Below, piece by piece: positions 18,701 to 25,210 of a stretch of DNA of 33,654 nucleotides; position 1 is the first letter of the stretch, and each line of letters begins with the position of its first letter. Source of the stretch: Chitinophagaceae bacterium (GTDB lineage: Bacteria; Bacteroidota; Bacteroidia; Chitinophagales; Chitinophagaceae). Position numbers and translations under genes: made by a program. The stretch lies in assembly GCA_025934485.1 (NCBI GenBank), contig JAICXX010000049.1:1-33654 (forward strand), in the 5' to 3' direction. A model generated the notes under the pieces. That model made no database searches. It was not told the origin of the DNA and saw nothing but the letters and a program-made list of their open reading frames with translations.

Positions 18701-18827
18701 GCTGGGGCATAAGTTCATCTTCGACCTTACCCAACGGCTGGGTGGGACCCTTTCCGTGGACAGCGGCGAAAACCGCGGTACGACAGTAACCGTGCGTATC
18801 CCCATGAACCCGCCACCCCAACAATAG
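15738..18827 (+). CDS. Propeller-type sensor histidine kinase (Y_Y_Y ectodomain), paralogue 2
   Basis: Protein of 1029 residues, clearly paralogous to the kinase at 10558-13602 (TDDNGLPQNSINDLLFDGNG near the start, shared GTYGQG and YYYYGRRDGLL elements). Signal peptide about 1-23, propeller repeats about 30-640, Y_Y_Y domain about 665-735, membrane helix about 748-770, coiled coil 772-805, HisKA with H816 (VIHDLRSPLRFL), GHKL ATPase with canonical N box NLTDNANKYT (N930, N934), DTGKGM (D961) and a less typical G2 segment (GSQLG, 986-990). No fused output domain and no overlapping regulator; the nearest candidates are the NarL-type regulators at 9960 and 22252. The stop is 9 bases from the stop of a converging AraC-family gene. 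Confidence 0.9.
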   Translation: MINKFIWFLIVIILLLSVRPALTQPVPVNGYVVQHFTDDNGLPQNSINDLLFDGNGFLWLASQVGLVRYDGSSFQLYYPGDKPAMESNILWLGKDNKGSVYFQTIDHRLYDALGNNIQRLSPPNTPSARSSLLLNTQKRLFDFSTFLTRAPSPAETRQRQAIFGDLAAHNENFFVTDAGGVYLHYQDSLYYYDGSELFPLSRVVMPDCRFLTTGNRLFVLNRGKILNVYEGQRSIVEGLPIDGDPRQAFPAGIPANQYQIFSCGRANHLLAGNLLYRLFPEPNGHLRAVFLLDLSFIPNISAVEYNAGLDLLLVATNTEGFYILRRNRFGVSRWPADLKAKMANHLFGPMALLHDSAILTDKFGFTPAGGFSWVKDHGPIWQRCLYIDPKDQIWAARDSLPMRRTGTTVSPLVIGRPLDGNIADYTEDSAGHLYCLTEKSLYRFEEGSFHRLDAAIPSSTGAHLNEVVRYVGPHRLWIGHTNGLIEYDPDKNVAHSIPALAGSHVRAIHCCADGSILIGTYGQGYFYYVRGQFHRMPLDKNGFLITAHCFLEDKKGNVWIPCNKGLFKTPKADMDAWVRGESNQLYYYYYGRRDGLLTNEFNGGFNACGVITPQGFIALLSMKGMVCFYADSLQTDFPNGAIDITDLDIDGRSVRPTDTISLSAGYNSLIAKIASPYLGDRSNLYLQYRLAGFNDGWTELPEDGELDLSRLAPGNYTLQVRKTGGFGRNNYEYRRWSIIVPPVFYRTTGFLIAVGMLVLVLVGLLIQLRLKLVEKKKEMKATVVRLEETVSKLQHSEQALLRTSKQREKLISLVIHDLRSPLRFLTMLAGDLHDNQDGFTPSELKDRAFWVKKGAQDIYNFSEDFLLWVTSQKDNFRISKKPFYVLPLLQEIHDFYLEQALQKGNTLSYEAEDDLKVWSDPHLLITIIRNLTDNANKYTEQGAIRISAHHDGNELWIIVADTGKGMSPQQVSAFLGDENLDNVKSGSQLGHKFIFDLTQRLGGTLSVDSGENRGTTVTVRIPMNPPPQQ

Positions 18828-18836
18828 ACCAAGTGA

Positions 18837-19757
18837 TCAGACCAGGCTATCCATCTGCTTTTTATACTTCCCCGGCGTGATCTGATAGACCTTTTTAAAG
18901 GCCAGGATATAATTGCTGATGCTGGAATAACCGATCTCATAGGCGATCTGGCTGATAGACTTGGCATTGTCCGCGATCATCTCCTTCGACTTTTCGATCC
19001 GCTTGTTCCGGATATATTCCGAAATGGTCATGCCATGGATCGATTTGAACAGGAAATTCAGACGGTGATAGCTGGTATAGGTCTTTTTCAAAATGGAATC
19101 GACGGTAAAAGTGTCGGAACAATAGCACTCCGAGATATACGATTCTACTTCGCGGATAAGGCTCAGATCATCCTCGTTCTCGATATCCGAAACCGGGTTG
19201 GCGCCGAGCAGCCCGCGGTGACGGTTGCTTAAGAAATACTCCAGCAGGGAAAGTGCGTTGTTCTGTACGCTCAGCAAATGCGGTGCTATTCCCTGGCCCG
19301 CGGCCAGCGAGGCGGAAAAAAGCGATAGCTGACGCCGGCCAAGCCGGCAGGTAATGATACTCTCTCCATCCTCGAGCACCTGCACTATCTTGTCGAACTG
19401 GGCATTCCCGTCAAAGAAAAGCTTTGCCCAGGCTTCGGGGATAAAGACCGCCAGCGCGGTAAACTGGATCGGGCCGGGGCAACGAAAGGTCAGGGGACGG
19501 TCCATACGGCTCAGCAGGCTCAGCCCCGGACTTGCTTCCTGCTCCATCCCGCCCTCGGGCTGAATGCGGAGATCGCCTTTATAATTGATAACACTGAGGG
19601 TAAATCCTTTTTCGCCGGTTGCCGGCAGAGCTAGTTCCAATCTTTGGGCCGTGTCCTTGATCATGGCGGCCTTCAGGCCCACGGGTAGGGTAAATACCTG
19701 CCATTGCAAAGGTTTGGTGGTCTTTGACTCGGTAGGATCTTGGGATTTCATAGACAT
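18837..19757 (-). CDS. AraC-family transcriptional regulator 1
   Basis: Protein of 306 residues. The C-terminal 100 (about 202-302) form the double helix-turn-helix of the AraC/XylS family: FTVDSILKKTYTSYHRLNFLF, then ISEYIRNKRIEKSKEMI and SISQIAYEIGYSSISNYILAFKKVYQITPGKYKK. The first 190 residues are an effector or dimerisation region without a recognisable arabinose-type pocket. It lies 55 bases downstream of a second AraC-family gene in the same direction. Targets are unknown; the neighbourhood suggests a link to the signalling genes on either side. Confidence 0.88.
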   Translation of the reverse strand: MSMKSQDPTESKTTKPLQWQVFTLPVGLKAAMIKDTAQRLELALPATGEKGFTLSVINYKGDLRIQPEGGMEQEASPGLSLLSRMDRPLTFRCPGPIQFTALAVFIPEAWAKLFFDGNAQFDKIVQVLEDGESIITCRLGRRQLSLFSASLAAGQGIAPHLLSVQNNALSLLEYFLSNRHRGLLGANPVSDIENEDDLSLIREVESYISECYCSDTFTVDSILKKTYTSYHRLNFLFKSIHGMTISEYIRNKRIEKSKEMIADNAKSISQIAYEIGYSSISNYILAFKKVYQITPGKYKKQMDSLV

Positions 19758-19812
19758 ATATTGGGTTCGAGTTAAGGGCTAGGTCCGTTCTGTCCGGCTA
19801 TTGCCGGGCAGA

Positions 19813-20808
19813 TTAGTGCGGATTCAGATAATGCCAGGGAGAAAACCCATATTCCTTCTTAAAGGCCAGCGTAAAATGGGATGGATTGGAGTAGCCGATC
19901 TCCGTAGCCACGACCTTCACCGGGATCTTGTTATCCAGCAGTTTTCGGGCATGCTCCAATTTATTCTTCTGGTAATAACCAAACAAAGTATCGCCATAAT
20001 ATTTCTTAAACTTGGTCTTGAGACTCGTGGGGCTCATCGCCGAAATGCGGGATAATTTCTCGATCCCGGGAAACTCGGTCTTATAATGCAAACACAAGTG
20101 CTGCTCGACCCTGGATAAGCTGTGTGTGTCCTGTATACTTAACGCATTCCCCTCCTCGCTTAGTTTGTCCATCACAAAGAACTGCTGCAGCAGGTATTCG
20201 ATCAGTACCGAGACATTGCGGACGGTAAAGAGCTCCCGAAAAGGATGTTGAACGATCTCCGTCATGAAGTCGTTGAGTAACAATCTGTACTTGAAAGTAA
20301 TGGGCCAGGTGAGCACCTTGCCCCTGGCCTGCAGGATACGGCTGATCGTGCCGGCGTCGAAATCCCGGATCAGCTGATCCAGGGCACTCTGGCGGACCCG
20401 AACGATGATCGACCGGATCGTCCGGTCTTTGGGATACGTGAGCGTCCTGCCTGTCGCGGCGTCGGCAATCGACACCGAGGAATGCAGTTGGTCGGCAGGG
20501 AACACCGAATGCCCGGCAACGGGTTCGCTTTCGCTTTTGCCCGGAAGTTCGATCTCATCAAAACTGAGGATATACGAAGCACTATGGGTGGAAGGCTCGA
20601 ACCGGAAAGTGAGTTCTTCGGCCGGCATACTCAGGTTTATCGCCAGGACCTCTATACCAGCCGCGATCCCCGCTACGGTGATAAAACCCTTACCAGTTTT
20701 GCCGGAACAATAAAGCACAGAATCGGATACGATACAAGATTTGTCTTCTGCGATCACCTCAAAACATTTCAGAAAAGAATCTGAATTTTCAAGCGATACA
20801 TAGCTCAT
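19813..20808 (-). CDS. AraC-family transcriptional regulator 2
   Basis: Protein of 331 residues with an AraC-type double helix-turn-helix at about 230-328 (FPGIEKLSRISAMSPTSLKTKF, then KLEHARKLLDNKIPVKVVATEIGYSNPSHFTLAFKKEYGFSPWHYL). The N-terminal 220 residues look like a beta-rich sensing region followed by a helical linker, with no confident family. It is divergent from the degenerate sigma-like gene and may share the intergenic region 20809-21041 with it. A -7-like TATATTTT (complement of 20841-20848) lies about 35 bases upstream of its ATG. Confidence 0.88.
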   Translation of the reverse strand: MSYVSLENSDSFLKCFEVIAEDKSCIVSDSVLYCSGKTGKGFITVAGIAAGIEVLAINLSMPAEELTFRFEPSTHSASYILSFDEIELPGKSESEPVAGHSVFPADQLHSSVSIADAATGRTLTYPKDRTIRSIIVRVRQSALDQLIRDFDAGTISRILQARGKVLTWPITFKYRLLLNDFMTEIVQHPFRELFTVRNVSVLIEYLLQQFFVMDKLSEEGNALSIQDTHSLSRVEQHLCLHYKTEFPGIEKLSRISAMSPTSLKTKFKKYYGDTLFGYYQKNKLEHARKLLDNKIPVKVVATEIGYSNPSHFTLAFKKEYGFSPWHYLNPH

Positions 20809-20955
20809 ATAGCGAACAAGGTATTAATTAGGCATTCTTGAAAATATAGTAAAAGCGTGAATTGCCGGTAGTTTTTTGACTATATAACGTTGCAATAAAC
20901 ACCTACGTATACCACAAGAAGTCTTTTTACGTTATTAAAAAGAACGCCGCGGTTA

Positions 20956-20986
20956 TTGAACCTTGTGAATAGTTGGAATATTTATG
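20956..20986 (+). promoter_or_regulatory. Candidate promoter of the sigma-like gene pair
   Basis: TTG (20956-20958), a 20-base spacer and TATTTATG (20979-20986), which matches TAnnTTTG at seven of eight positions. The predicted start near 20992 leaves about 50 bases before the ATG at 21042. Confidence 0.4.
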
Positions 20987-21041
20987 GCCGGATCCTATAA
21001 CCCTGTTAAAACCCTTTAATCCGTTAAAATCCATACCCAAT

Positions 21042-21560
21042 ATGAACAATTCCTCCAATAGGAGCGGCTGTGAGCCCGACCTGCGCTCTATGTTGAAGAA
21101 CCAGCACAAGAAGGTCTATTCGATCTGCCGTTTCTTTGCGCACAACTACCAGGAACACCAGCGCCTCTTCATCAACATTATTGCCGCCGCTTCCCAGAAC
21201 ATCCGCTCCCGAAAGGACAATAGCAATGACAAGCAGACCATGCTGCTGCGCGCCTGTATCAATATGGCGGCCCTGCATTCGATCAGCCTGGAGCTGGAAT
21301 CCGCCCACGATGCGACGATCCAATTCAAGTCTCCTGACTACCAGCGCTCTATGAGCAGCTTTCGGGAATCGGTGCGCGGCATCTCCGATCTGGAGAAATT
21401 CCGGCTCTTCCTGGAACTGGAGAATATTCCTGCCGACGAGATCCCTTCGTTCACCGGTTTGGTACACGCAACTGCCGCTGGTCGTAAACAACGACGCGAA
21501 GCTCCGGCGCCCGCTAAGAACTTCATCCCCTATTTAAAGGAGAAACTGATATGGAGCTAA
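21042..21560 (+). CDS. Degenerate sigma-70 (ECF)-like protein
   Basis: Protein of 172 residues from ATG 21042; an in-frame TTG at 20973 would add 23 residues but falls in the promoter region. The layout follows ECF sigma factors: residues about 12-80 (MLKNQHKKVYSICRFFAHNY, then LFINIIAAA and LLRACINMAALHSISLE) match the spacing of region 2, and about 98-150 (SDLEKFRLFLELENIPADEI) match region 4, where EKxLxxLxLExxSxxEI is typical. However, the acidic DLFQEI segment reads RLFINI and the recognition helix is replaced by an Ala/Arg-rich stretch (HATAAGRKQRREAPAPA). DNA recognition as a normal sigma is doubtful. The gene overlaps the next one by 10 bases, the gene order of ECF sigma/membrane-protein pairs in Bacteroidota. 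Confidence 0.65.
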   Translation: MNNSSNRSGCEPDLRSMLKNQHKKVYSICRFFAHNYQEHQRLFINIIAAASQNIRSRKDNSNDKQTMLLRACINMAALHSISLELESAHDATIQFKSPDYQRSMSSFRESVRGISDLEKFRLFLELENIPADEIPSFTGLVHATAAGRKQRREAPAPAKNFIPYLKEKLIWS

Positions 21561-22180
21561 AAAAGCTACTGCAACATTGGAATAGTTTCCCCGAGATCTC
21601 CATGGAGGAACGGCCCATCCTGTCCTCCGACCTGGAAAAGATCGTGGTGAAGAATCCCTTGTCCGACGCTTTTTATCTCCGCAAGAAACTTCTCTTACGT
21701 ATCGGCATCATCGCCGCACTTTGGTTGATCAATACGTGGCAGCTTCGCGGCGAGTGGAGGACGGATGGCAGCGAACTGCATATGAACATCACCCTTTTTG
21801 GCTTACTGGCTTTCTCCCTATACTATCATCTCCGCATTCTGTTTTTCGCCGACTACCCCACCCTCCTGGCCCTCCCCCTGGTGAACTTCCTCGGAAAACT
21901 GGAGGTCATCCTTGACAAGTTCATCTGGTCGTTCAAATTCATCAGCGCCATCGCCGGCTTTTACCTGCTATTCCTGGTGGAAGGGGTACTGTCGCGTCTG
22001 AATGCCGGTGCCTACGATTCCCTGACGCACAACGACTGGTACAAAGGGCTTATCGTGATCTTCCTGGCCATCTCCATCGATATCCTGCTGCTTCACACTT
22101 TCATTCCAAAATACCGCAAATTATTGGCGACGGTAAAAAAATACAGGGAGGGGATCCTCGCAAAAGCCCAAAACAAATAA
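21551..22180 (+). CDS. Four-helix membrane protein, partner of the sigma-like gene
   Basis: Protein of 209 residues beginning MELKKLLQHWNSF, the kind of N-terminus seen in membrane proteins encoded directly after ECF sigma factors in Bacteroidota. Four hydrophobic helices are visible: about 47-64 (LLLRIGIIAALWLINTW), 77-98, 130-147 (FISAIAGFYLLFLVEGVL) and 161-180 (GLIVIFLAISIDILLLHTF). The N-terminal 45 residues are probably cytoplasmic and could hold the sigma-like protein, in the manner of an anti-sigma factor; this is inference from gene order. Its ATG overlaps the upstream stop, so translation is coupled. Confidence 0.75.
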   Translation: MELKKLLQHWNSFPEISMEERPILSSDLEKIVVKNPLSDAFYLRKKLLLRIGIIAALWLINTWQLRGEWRTDGSELHMNITLFGLLAFSLYYHLRILFFADYPTLLALPLVNFLGKLEVILDKFIWSFKFISAIAGFYLLFLVEGVLSRLNAGAYDSLTHNDWYKGLIVIFLAISIDILLLHTFIPKYRKLLATVKKYREGILAKAQNK

Positions 22181-22192
22181 AAATTCTGAAGG

Positions 22193-22224
22193 TTAGCCAA
22201 TATTGTCAATATCCTCTATATTTG
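22193..22224 (+). promoter_or_regulatory. Candidate promoter of the second NarL-type regulator
   Basis: TATATTTG (22217-22224) is a perfect match to TAnnTTTG, 28 bases before the ATG at 22252. The -33 position holds only TTA (22193-22195, 21-base spacer). An 8-bp palindrome, CAATATTG (22198-22205), lies between the two elements. Confidence 0.5.
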
Positions 22225-22251
22225 AGGACGGATCCCCTTCAATCCAAAAAA

Positions 22252-22881
22252 ATGCAGAATATCTTAATCGCAGACGACCACTCCATTGTCAGGGCTGGCT
22301 TAAAACTACTGATCAATAATAGCATCAGGGACGTTGCCATCGACGAAGCCGAAGATGGAGAAGCGGTGATCAAAAAAATGAAATCCGCGCACTTCGATCT
22401 GCTGATCCTGGATATCAACATGCCGCACACGGAGTCTTTTAGTCTCACCGCTTATCTGCTCAAGGAATATCCCGGTCTCAAGATCATTATCTTCACCATG
22501 AACCAGGAAGTTTTTTTTGCTAAAAGGTTTTTGAAGATCGGGGCGCACGGTTATCTCAACAAATACTCGAAAGAATCCGAGATCAAATACGCCATTCAAA
22601 AGGTGCTGGGCGGAAAACGTTATATCAGTGACAACCTGGCCGAGATCCTCAGCGGTGAACTGACTAAAAAATTAAAGGACAATCCTTTCGAAGACCTGAG
22701 TGACAGGGAATTCGAGGTGGTCCTGCAAATGCTCAAGGGCAGCTCGGTCTCCGAGATCGCCAATACGCTCAGCCTGCACAAATCCACGGTGGGTACGCAC
22801 AAGACCCGTATCCTTGATAAGCTCAAGATCTCCAACACGGTGGAGCTGATCAATCTGGCCCGGCTCTACGAGATTATCTAA
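22252..22881 (+). CDS. NarL/FixJ-family response regulator 2
   Basis: Protein of 209 residues from ATG 22252; an in-frame TTG at 22222 falls inside the -7 promoter box and is rejected. The receiver has D8/D9, phospho-acceptor D54 (LILDINMP), T82 and K104. The LuxR-type helix-turn-helix is at about 147-205 (LSDREFEVVLQMLKGSSVSEIANTL, then HKSTVGTHKTRILDKL). It resembles the regulator at 9960 (shared ADDHS start, same length and layout). It lies 71 bases after the membrane protein and has its own promoter. No kinase is adjacent; the unpaired propeller kinase at 15738 is a reasonable partner, by inference. Confidence 0.92.
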   Translation: MQNILIADDHSIVRAGLKLLINNSIRDVAIDEAEDGEAVIKKMKSAHFDLLILDINMPHTESFSLTAYLLKEYPGLKIIIFTMNQEVFFAKRFLKIGAHGYLNKYSKESEIKYAIQKVLGGKRYISDNLAEILSGELTKKLKDNPFEDLSDREFEVVLQMLKGSSVSEIANTLSLHKSTVGTHKTRILDKLKISNTVELINLARLYEII

Positions 22882-22885
22882 GGCT

Positions 22886-22898
22886 GCCGCCTGGCGGC
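22886..22898. terminator. Weak GC-rich hairpin between convergent genes
   Basis: GCCGC, loop CTG, GCGGC lies 5 bases after the regulator's stop, in the 39-base gap before the converging HAD gene's stop. There is no T run, so it is a weak terminator candidate at best. Confidence 0.25.
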
Positions 22899-22920
22899 CA
22901 GACTTAAGGCGACGCATAAA

Positions 22921-23727
22921 TCACGCGAAGAATTTTTCCATCGCTTTCCTCACGCCATCATTGTTGTTGGTGTCGGTGACAAAATCTGCGATCTCTTTAA
23001 TATCGTCGGGGGCATTGCCCATCGCCACGCCCATCCCCGCATACCGGATCATCTCCACATCATTGTAATTATCCCCCATCGCGATGATCTCCGCGGGCTT
23101 CAGTCCCAGCCGTTCACCGACAAACCGCACGGCATTCGCTTTCGATCCGCGGGTATCCATGACCTCCAGATAGGTGGCTTTGGAAGGATAGATGTTCAGC
23201 CAGCCGTCATACATCGATCGCAGATGCTGCTGGATGCCTGCGATATTCGCCGCCTCGCTCATCACCATTAGCTTGTTCGGCGCGACGTTGCGGTTCTTCC
23301 AGCCCTGGATGAGCTCTCCTATCGGCGCGATGCCCAACGGTACGTCCATGATCCGCTGTTCATGCGCCGTCCACGCATCGCTCACCTCCGCATACCATTC
23401 CCGCTGCAGATAGAAAGCGATCGTCGCTTTGAAGGGACGCACCAGCTCGGTGACCCTGGCCGTTGTGGCCAGATCGATGCGGACATCGAATACCGGCTGT
23501 TCCCGCTCTACGATATAGCTGCCGTTAAGCGTGATCACCGGAGTTTGCGCAGGAAGACCAATGTGCTGAAAAGTGGGTAACACCGCATTCAGCGGTCGCG
23601 CCGAGACCAGGATCACCGACACCCCTTTGGCTGTGAGGTCGCGGATCATCGCTATCGTGGGTTCGCTAACGGAATGATCGGACTTCAACAAGGTTCCATC
23701 CATGTCCAGGAATACTGCTTTATACAT
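22921..23727 (-). CDS. Cof-type HAD-superfamily hydrolase (class IIB)
   Basis: Protein of 268 residues with all four HAD motifs: nucleophile DMDGT (D8, D10), S42 in LVSAR, K196 in SKANAV and the metal site GDNYNDVEM (D219, D223). The cap between about 85 and 185 is of the C2B (Cof) type. These enzymes remove phosphate from sugar phosphates, nucleotides or cofactors such as FMN or pyridoxal phosphate; the sequence alone does not fix the substrate. Located in the cytoplasm. Its ATG is preceded by a long inverted repeat beginning 12 bases upstream, which could influence expression. Confidence 0.92.
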   Translation of the reverse strand: MYKAVFLDMDGTLLKSDHSVSEPTIAMIRDLTAKGVSVILVSARPLNAVLPTFQHIGLPAQTPVITLNGSYIVEREQPVFDVRIDLATTARVTELVRPFKATIAFYLQREWYAEVSDAWTAHEQRIMDVPLGIAPIGELIQGWKNRNVAPNKLMVMSEAANIAGIQQHLRSMYDGWLNIYPSKATYLEVMDTRGSKANAVRFVGERLGLKPAEIIAMGDNYNDVEMIRYAGMGVAMGNAPDDIKEIADFVTDTNNNDGVRKAMEKFFA

Positions 23728-23739
23728 GCGCCAGATTTC

Positions 23740-23787
23740 TATTGCACGGGGCTGGGTTCAAGCCAAAGTACCCACCCCCGTGCAATA
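23740..23787. repeat. Long perfect inverted repeat (12 bp plus 5 bp)
   Basis: TATTGCACGGGG (23740-23751) pairs fully with CCCCGTGCAATA (23776-23787). After a single C/C mismatch, TGGGT (23753-23757) pairs with ACCCA (23770-23774), leaving a 12-base loop. It lies directly upstream of the HAD gene's start. Confidence 0.75.
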
Positions 23788-23886
23788 TCTTACGATGGGC
23801 CTTCGGCCAACGGGCCCGTGGCCCGTTTTGGTCGCGCAAGATACAGCTTAAAACCTGGAAATTCACGGGATTTCCGGCCGAAGGCC
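23786..23886. repeat. Block of stacked inverted repeats
   Basis: Outer pair TATCTT/AAGATA (23786-23791 and 23838-23843) encloses GGCC-TTC-GGCC (23798-23808) and AACGGGCC-CGT-GGCCCGTT (23809-23827). These are followed by GGAAAT/ATTTCC (23857-23862 and 23870-23875) and GGCC-GAA-GGCC (23876-23886). The 217-base interval between the HAD gene and the acyltransferase gene contains no credible CDS; these hairpins are its main content. Confidence 0.6.
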
Positions 23887-23944
23887 AATCATTAGACGAT
23901 CCGCGCCAGACGCGCATATTCGGCGGGGGCGCGGCGGGCGCGGA

Positions 23945-25111
23945 TCACACCCTTATATAGATTTTCTTATAGTCCAACCATTTGCCGACGCTCCAGCAGA
24001 CCATCATATAAGAGATGGCAAAAAGCAGGGAGCCGATCTTGCCGGGAAAAAGCGCCTGGTAGAAAACCTGGTTGATCCAGTCCGCGAAGCTCAGGTCGGG
24101 TCCCATCGGGATCAGGAACAGCACCACGATCAGGAGCTCCGACAACAAATAGATCGAAAGCGGATTCTTGCCAAAAACATTGAAGAAACCGGTCCAGCCT
24201 TTCTTGTTACGGAATTCGATCACGTAGATCAAAAAGGAAAGAAAGATCAGATCGATGCCCACCGTGACGCAGACAAAAGAGCTGGTCCAGAGTTTTTTGC
24301 TGATCGGGAAGACGCTGTTCCAGGCCAGCGCGAGCACGACAAAACCGCAGCCCCATAACAGTAATTTGGTGAGCCCTTCGTATTCCTTGCCTTTCCTTGC
24401 AATGTACACGCCGGCAAAATATCCAGCGATCACGTTGACAACCGCCGGTAAAGTGCTCAACAGCCCTTCGGGATCGAAGGCGATCCCTTCTCCATGATAC
24501 ATATGATCGGGGCCCAGGATGAACATATCCAGCCGGTAACCCGCATTACCCGTCATGCTAAAAGGGTCGGCGCCCGGTACACCCGCGACCAGCAGCACGA
24601 TCCAATAACCTATGAGCAACACCGCGCCGATGACCAGCACCGCCCGCCGCGAGAGATAATAGATCAGCAACGCGGCGATCCCATAGGCCAAACCGATGCG
24701 TTGCAACACCCCCATGATCCGGGTGTGGGAGATGGGGCTCAGCCCCAAATGCCCATTTTGTTCCCGTATGAAAGGGAACCAGTACATCAGATAACCCAGC
24801 ACAAAGATCAGCAGGGTCCGCCGCAAGATCTTCCCGAGAACAGCTCCCTGGGACATCGTTTCAAACTTTTTCATGGCAAAGCTCATGGCATTGCCCACGG
24901 CAAACAGGAAGGAAGGAAAGACCAGGTCGGTAGGGGTCAGCCCAAACCATTTCGCATGTTGCAACGGGGCAAAGCTAAACGTTTCACTACCAGGGGTATT
25001 GACAATGATCATGAAACATACCGTCATTCCCCGGAAGATATCCAGGGCAAGGGACCTTTGGGCGGTAGAAGCCTTTTTGGAAGTGGCAGGCATTGGGGTA
25101 GTAGAAGTCAT
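23945..25111 (-). CDS. Heparan-alpha-glucosaminide N-acetyltransferase-like membrane protein
   Basis: Protein of 388 residues with about ten membrane helices. The N-terminal signature RSLALDIFRGMTVCFMIIVNTPG, then HAKWFGLTPTDLVFPSFLFAVG is characteristic of bacterial homologues of lysosomal HGSNAT (COG4299/DUF5009 group), as is the C-terminal NVFGKNPLSIYLLSELL. The mammalian enzyme passes an acetyl group from cytosolic acetyl-CoA across the membrane to a glucosamine end. Bacterial members are presumed to acylate an envelope or extracellular sugar, but the acceptor is unknown. The conserved His of the HAKW segment is present. It is divergent from the large protease gene, with 99 bases between start codons. 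Confidence 0.85.
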   Translation of the reverse strand: MTSTTPMPATSKKASTAQRSLALDIFRGMTVCFMIIVNTPGSETFSFAPLQHAKWFGLTPTDLVFPSFLFAVGNAMSFAMKKFETMSQGAVLGKILRRTLLIFVLGYLMYWFPFIREQNGHLGLSPISHTRIMGVLQRIGLAYGIAALLIYYLSRRAVLVIGAVLLIGYWIVLLVAGVPGADPFSMTGNAGYRLDMFILGPDHMYHGEGIAFDPEGLLSTLPAVVNVIAGYFAGVYIARKGKEYEGLTKLLLWGCGFVVLALAWNSVFPISKKLWTSSFVCVTVGIDLIFLSFLIYVIEFRNKKGWTGFFNVFGKNPLSIYLLSELLIVVLFLIPMGPDLSFADWINQVFYQALFPGKIGSLLFAISYMMVCWSVGKWLDYKKIYIRV

Positions 25112-25138
25112 TTCCGGAAGGTAAGGAAAAATAAAATA

Positions 25139-25169
25139 TTTGGTCCATCCGCACGTTTATATATCTTAC
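25139..25169 (+). promoter_or_regulatory. Candidate promoter of the protease gene
   Basis: TTTG (25139-25142), a 19-base spacer and TATCTTAC (25162-25169), a six-of-eight match to TAnnTTTG. A transcript starting near 25176 would have about 35 bases before the TTG start at 25211. Confidence 0.35.
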
Positions 25170-25210
25170 CAATACCCTTGTTCGCCTCTAAATACCCATT
25201 CCCGAATATC

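Noticed and set aside
22222..22251. TTG start adding ten residues to the second response regulator
   Set aside because: The TTG is the end of a perfect -7 promoter box.
23728..23960. Small open frames on both strands between the HAD and acyltransferase genes
   Set aside because: They run through inverted repeats, disagree with any family and have no start signals.
24494..25210. Long open frame preceding the protease on the plus strand
   Set aside because: It is antisense to the well-supported acyltransferase gene and shows no protein-like composition; the signal peptide marks the true start near 25211.
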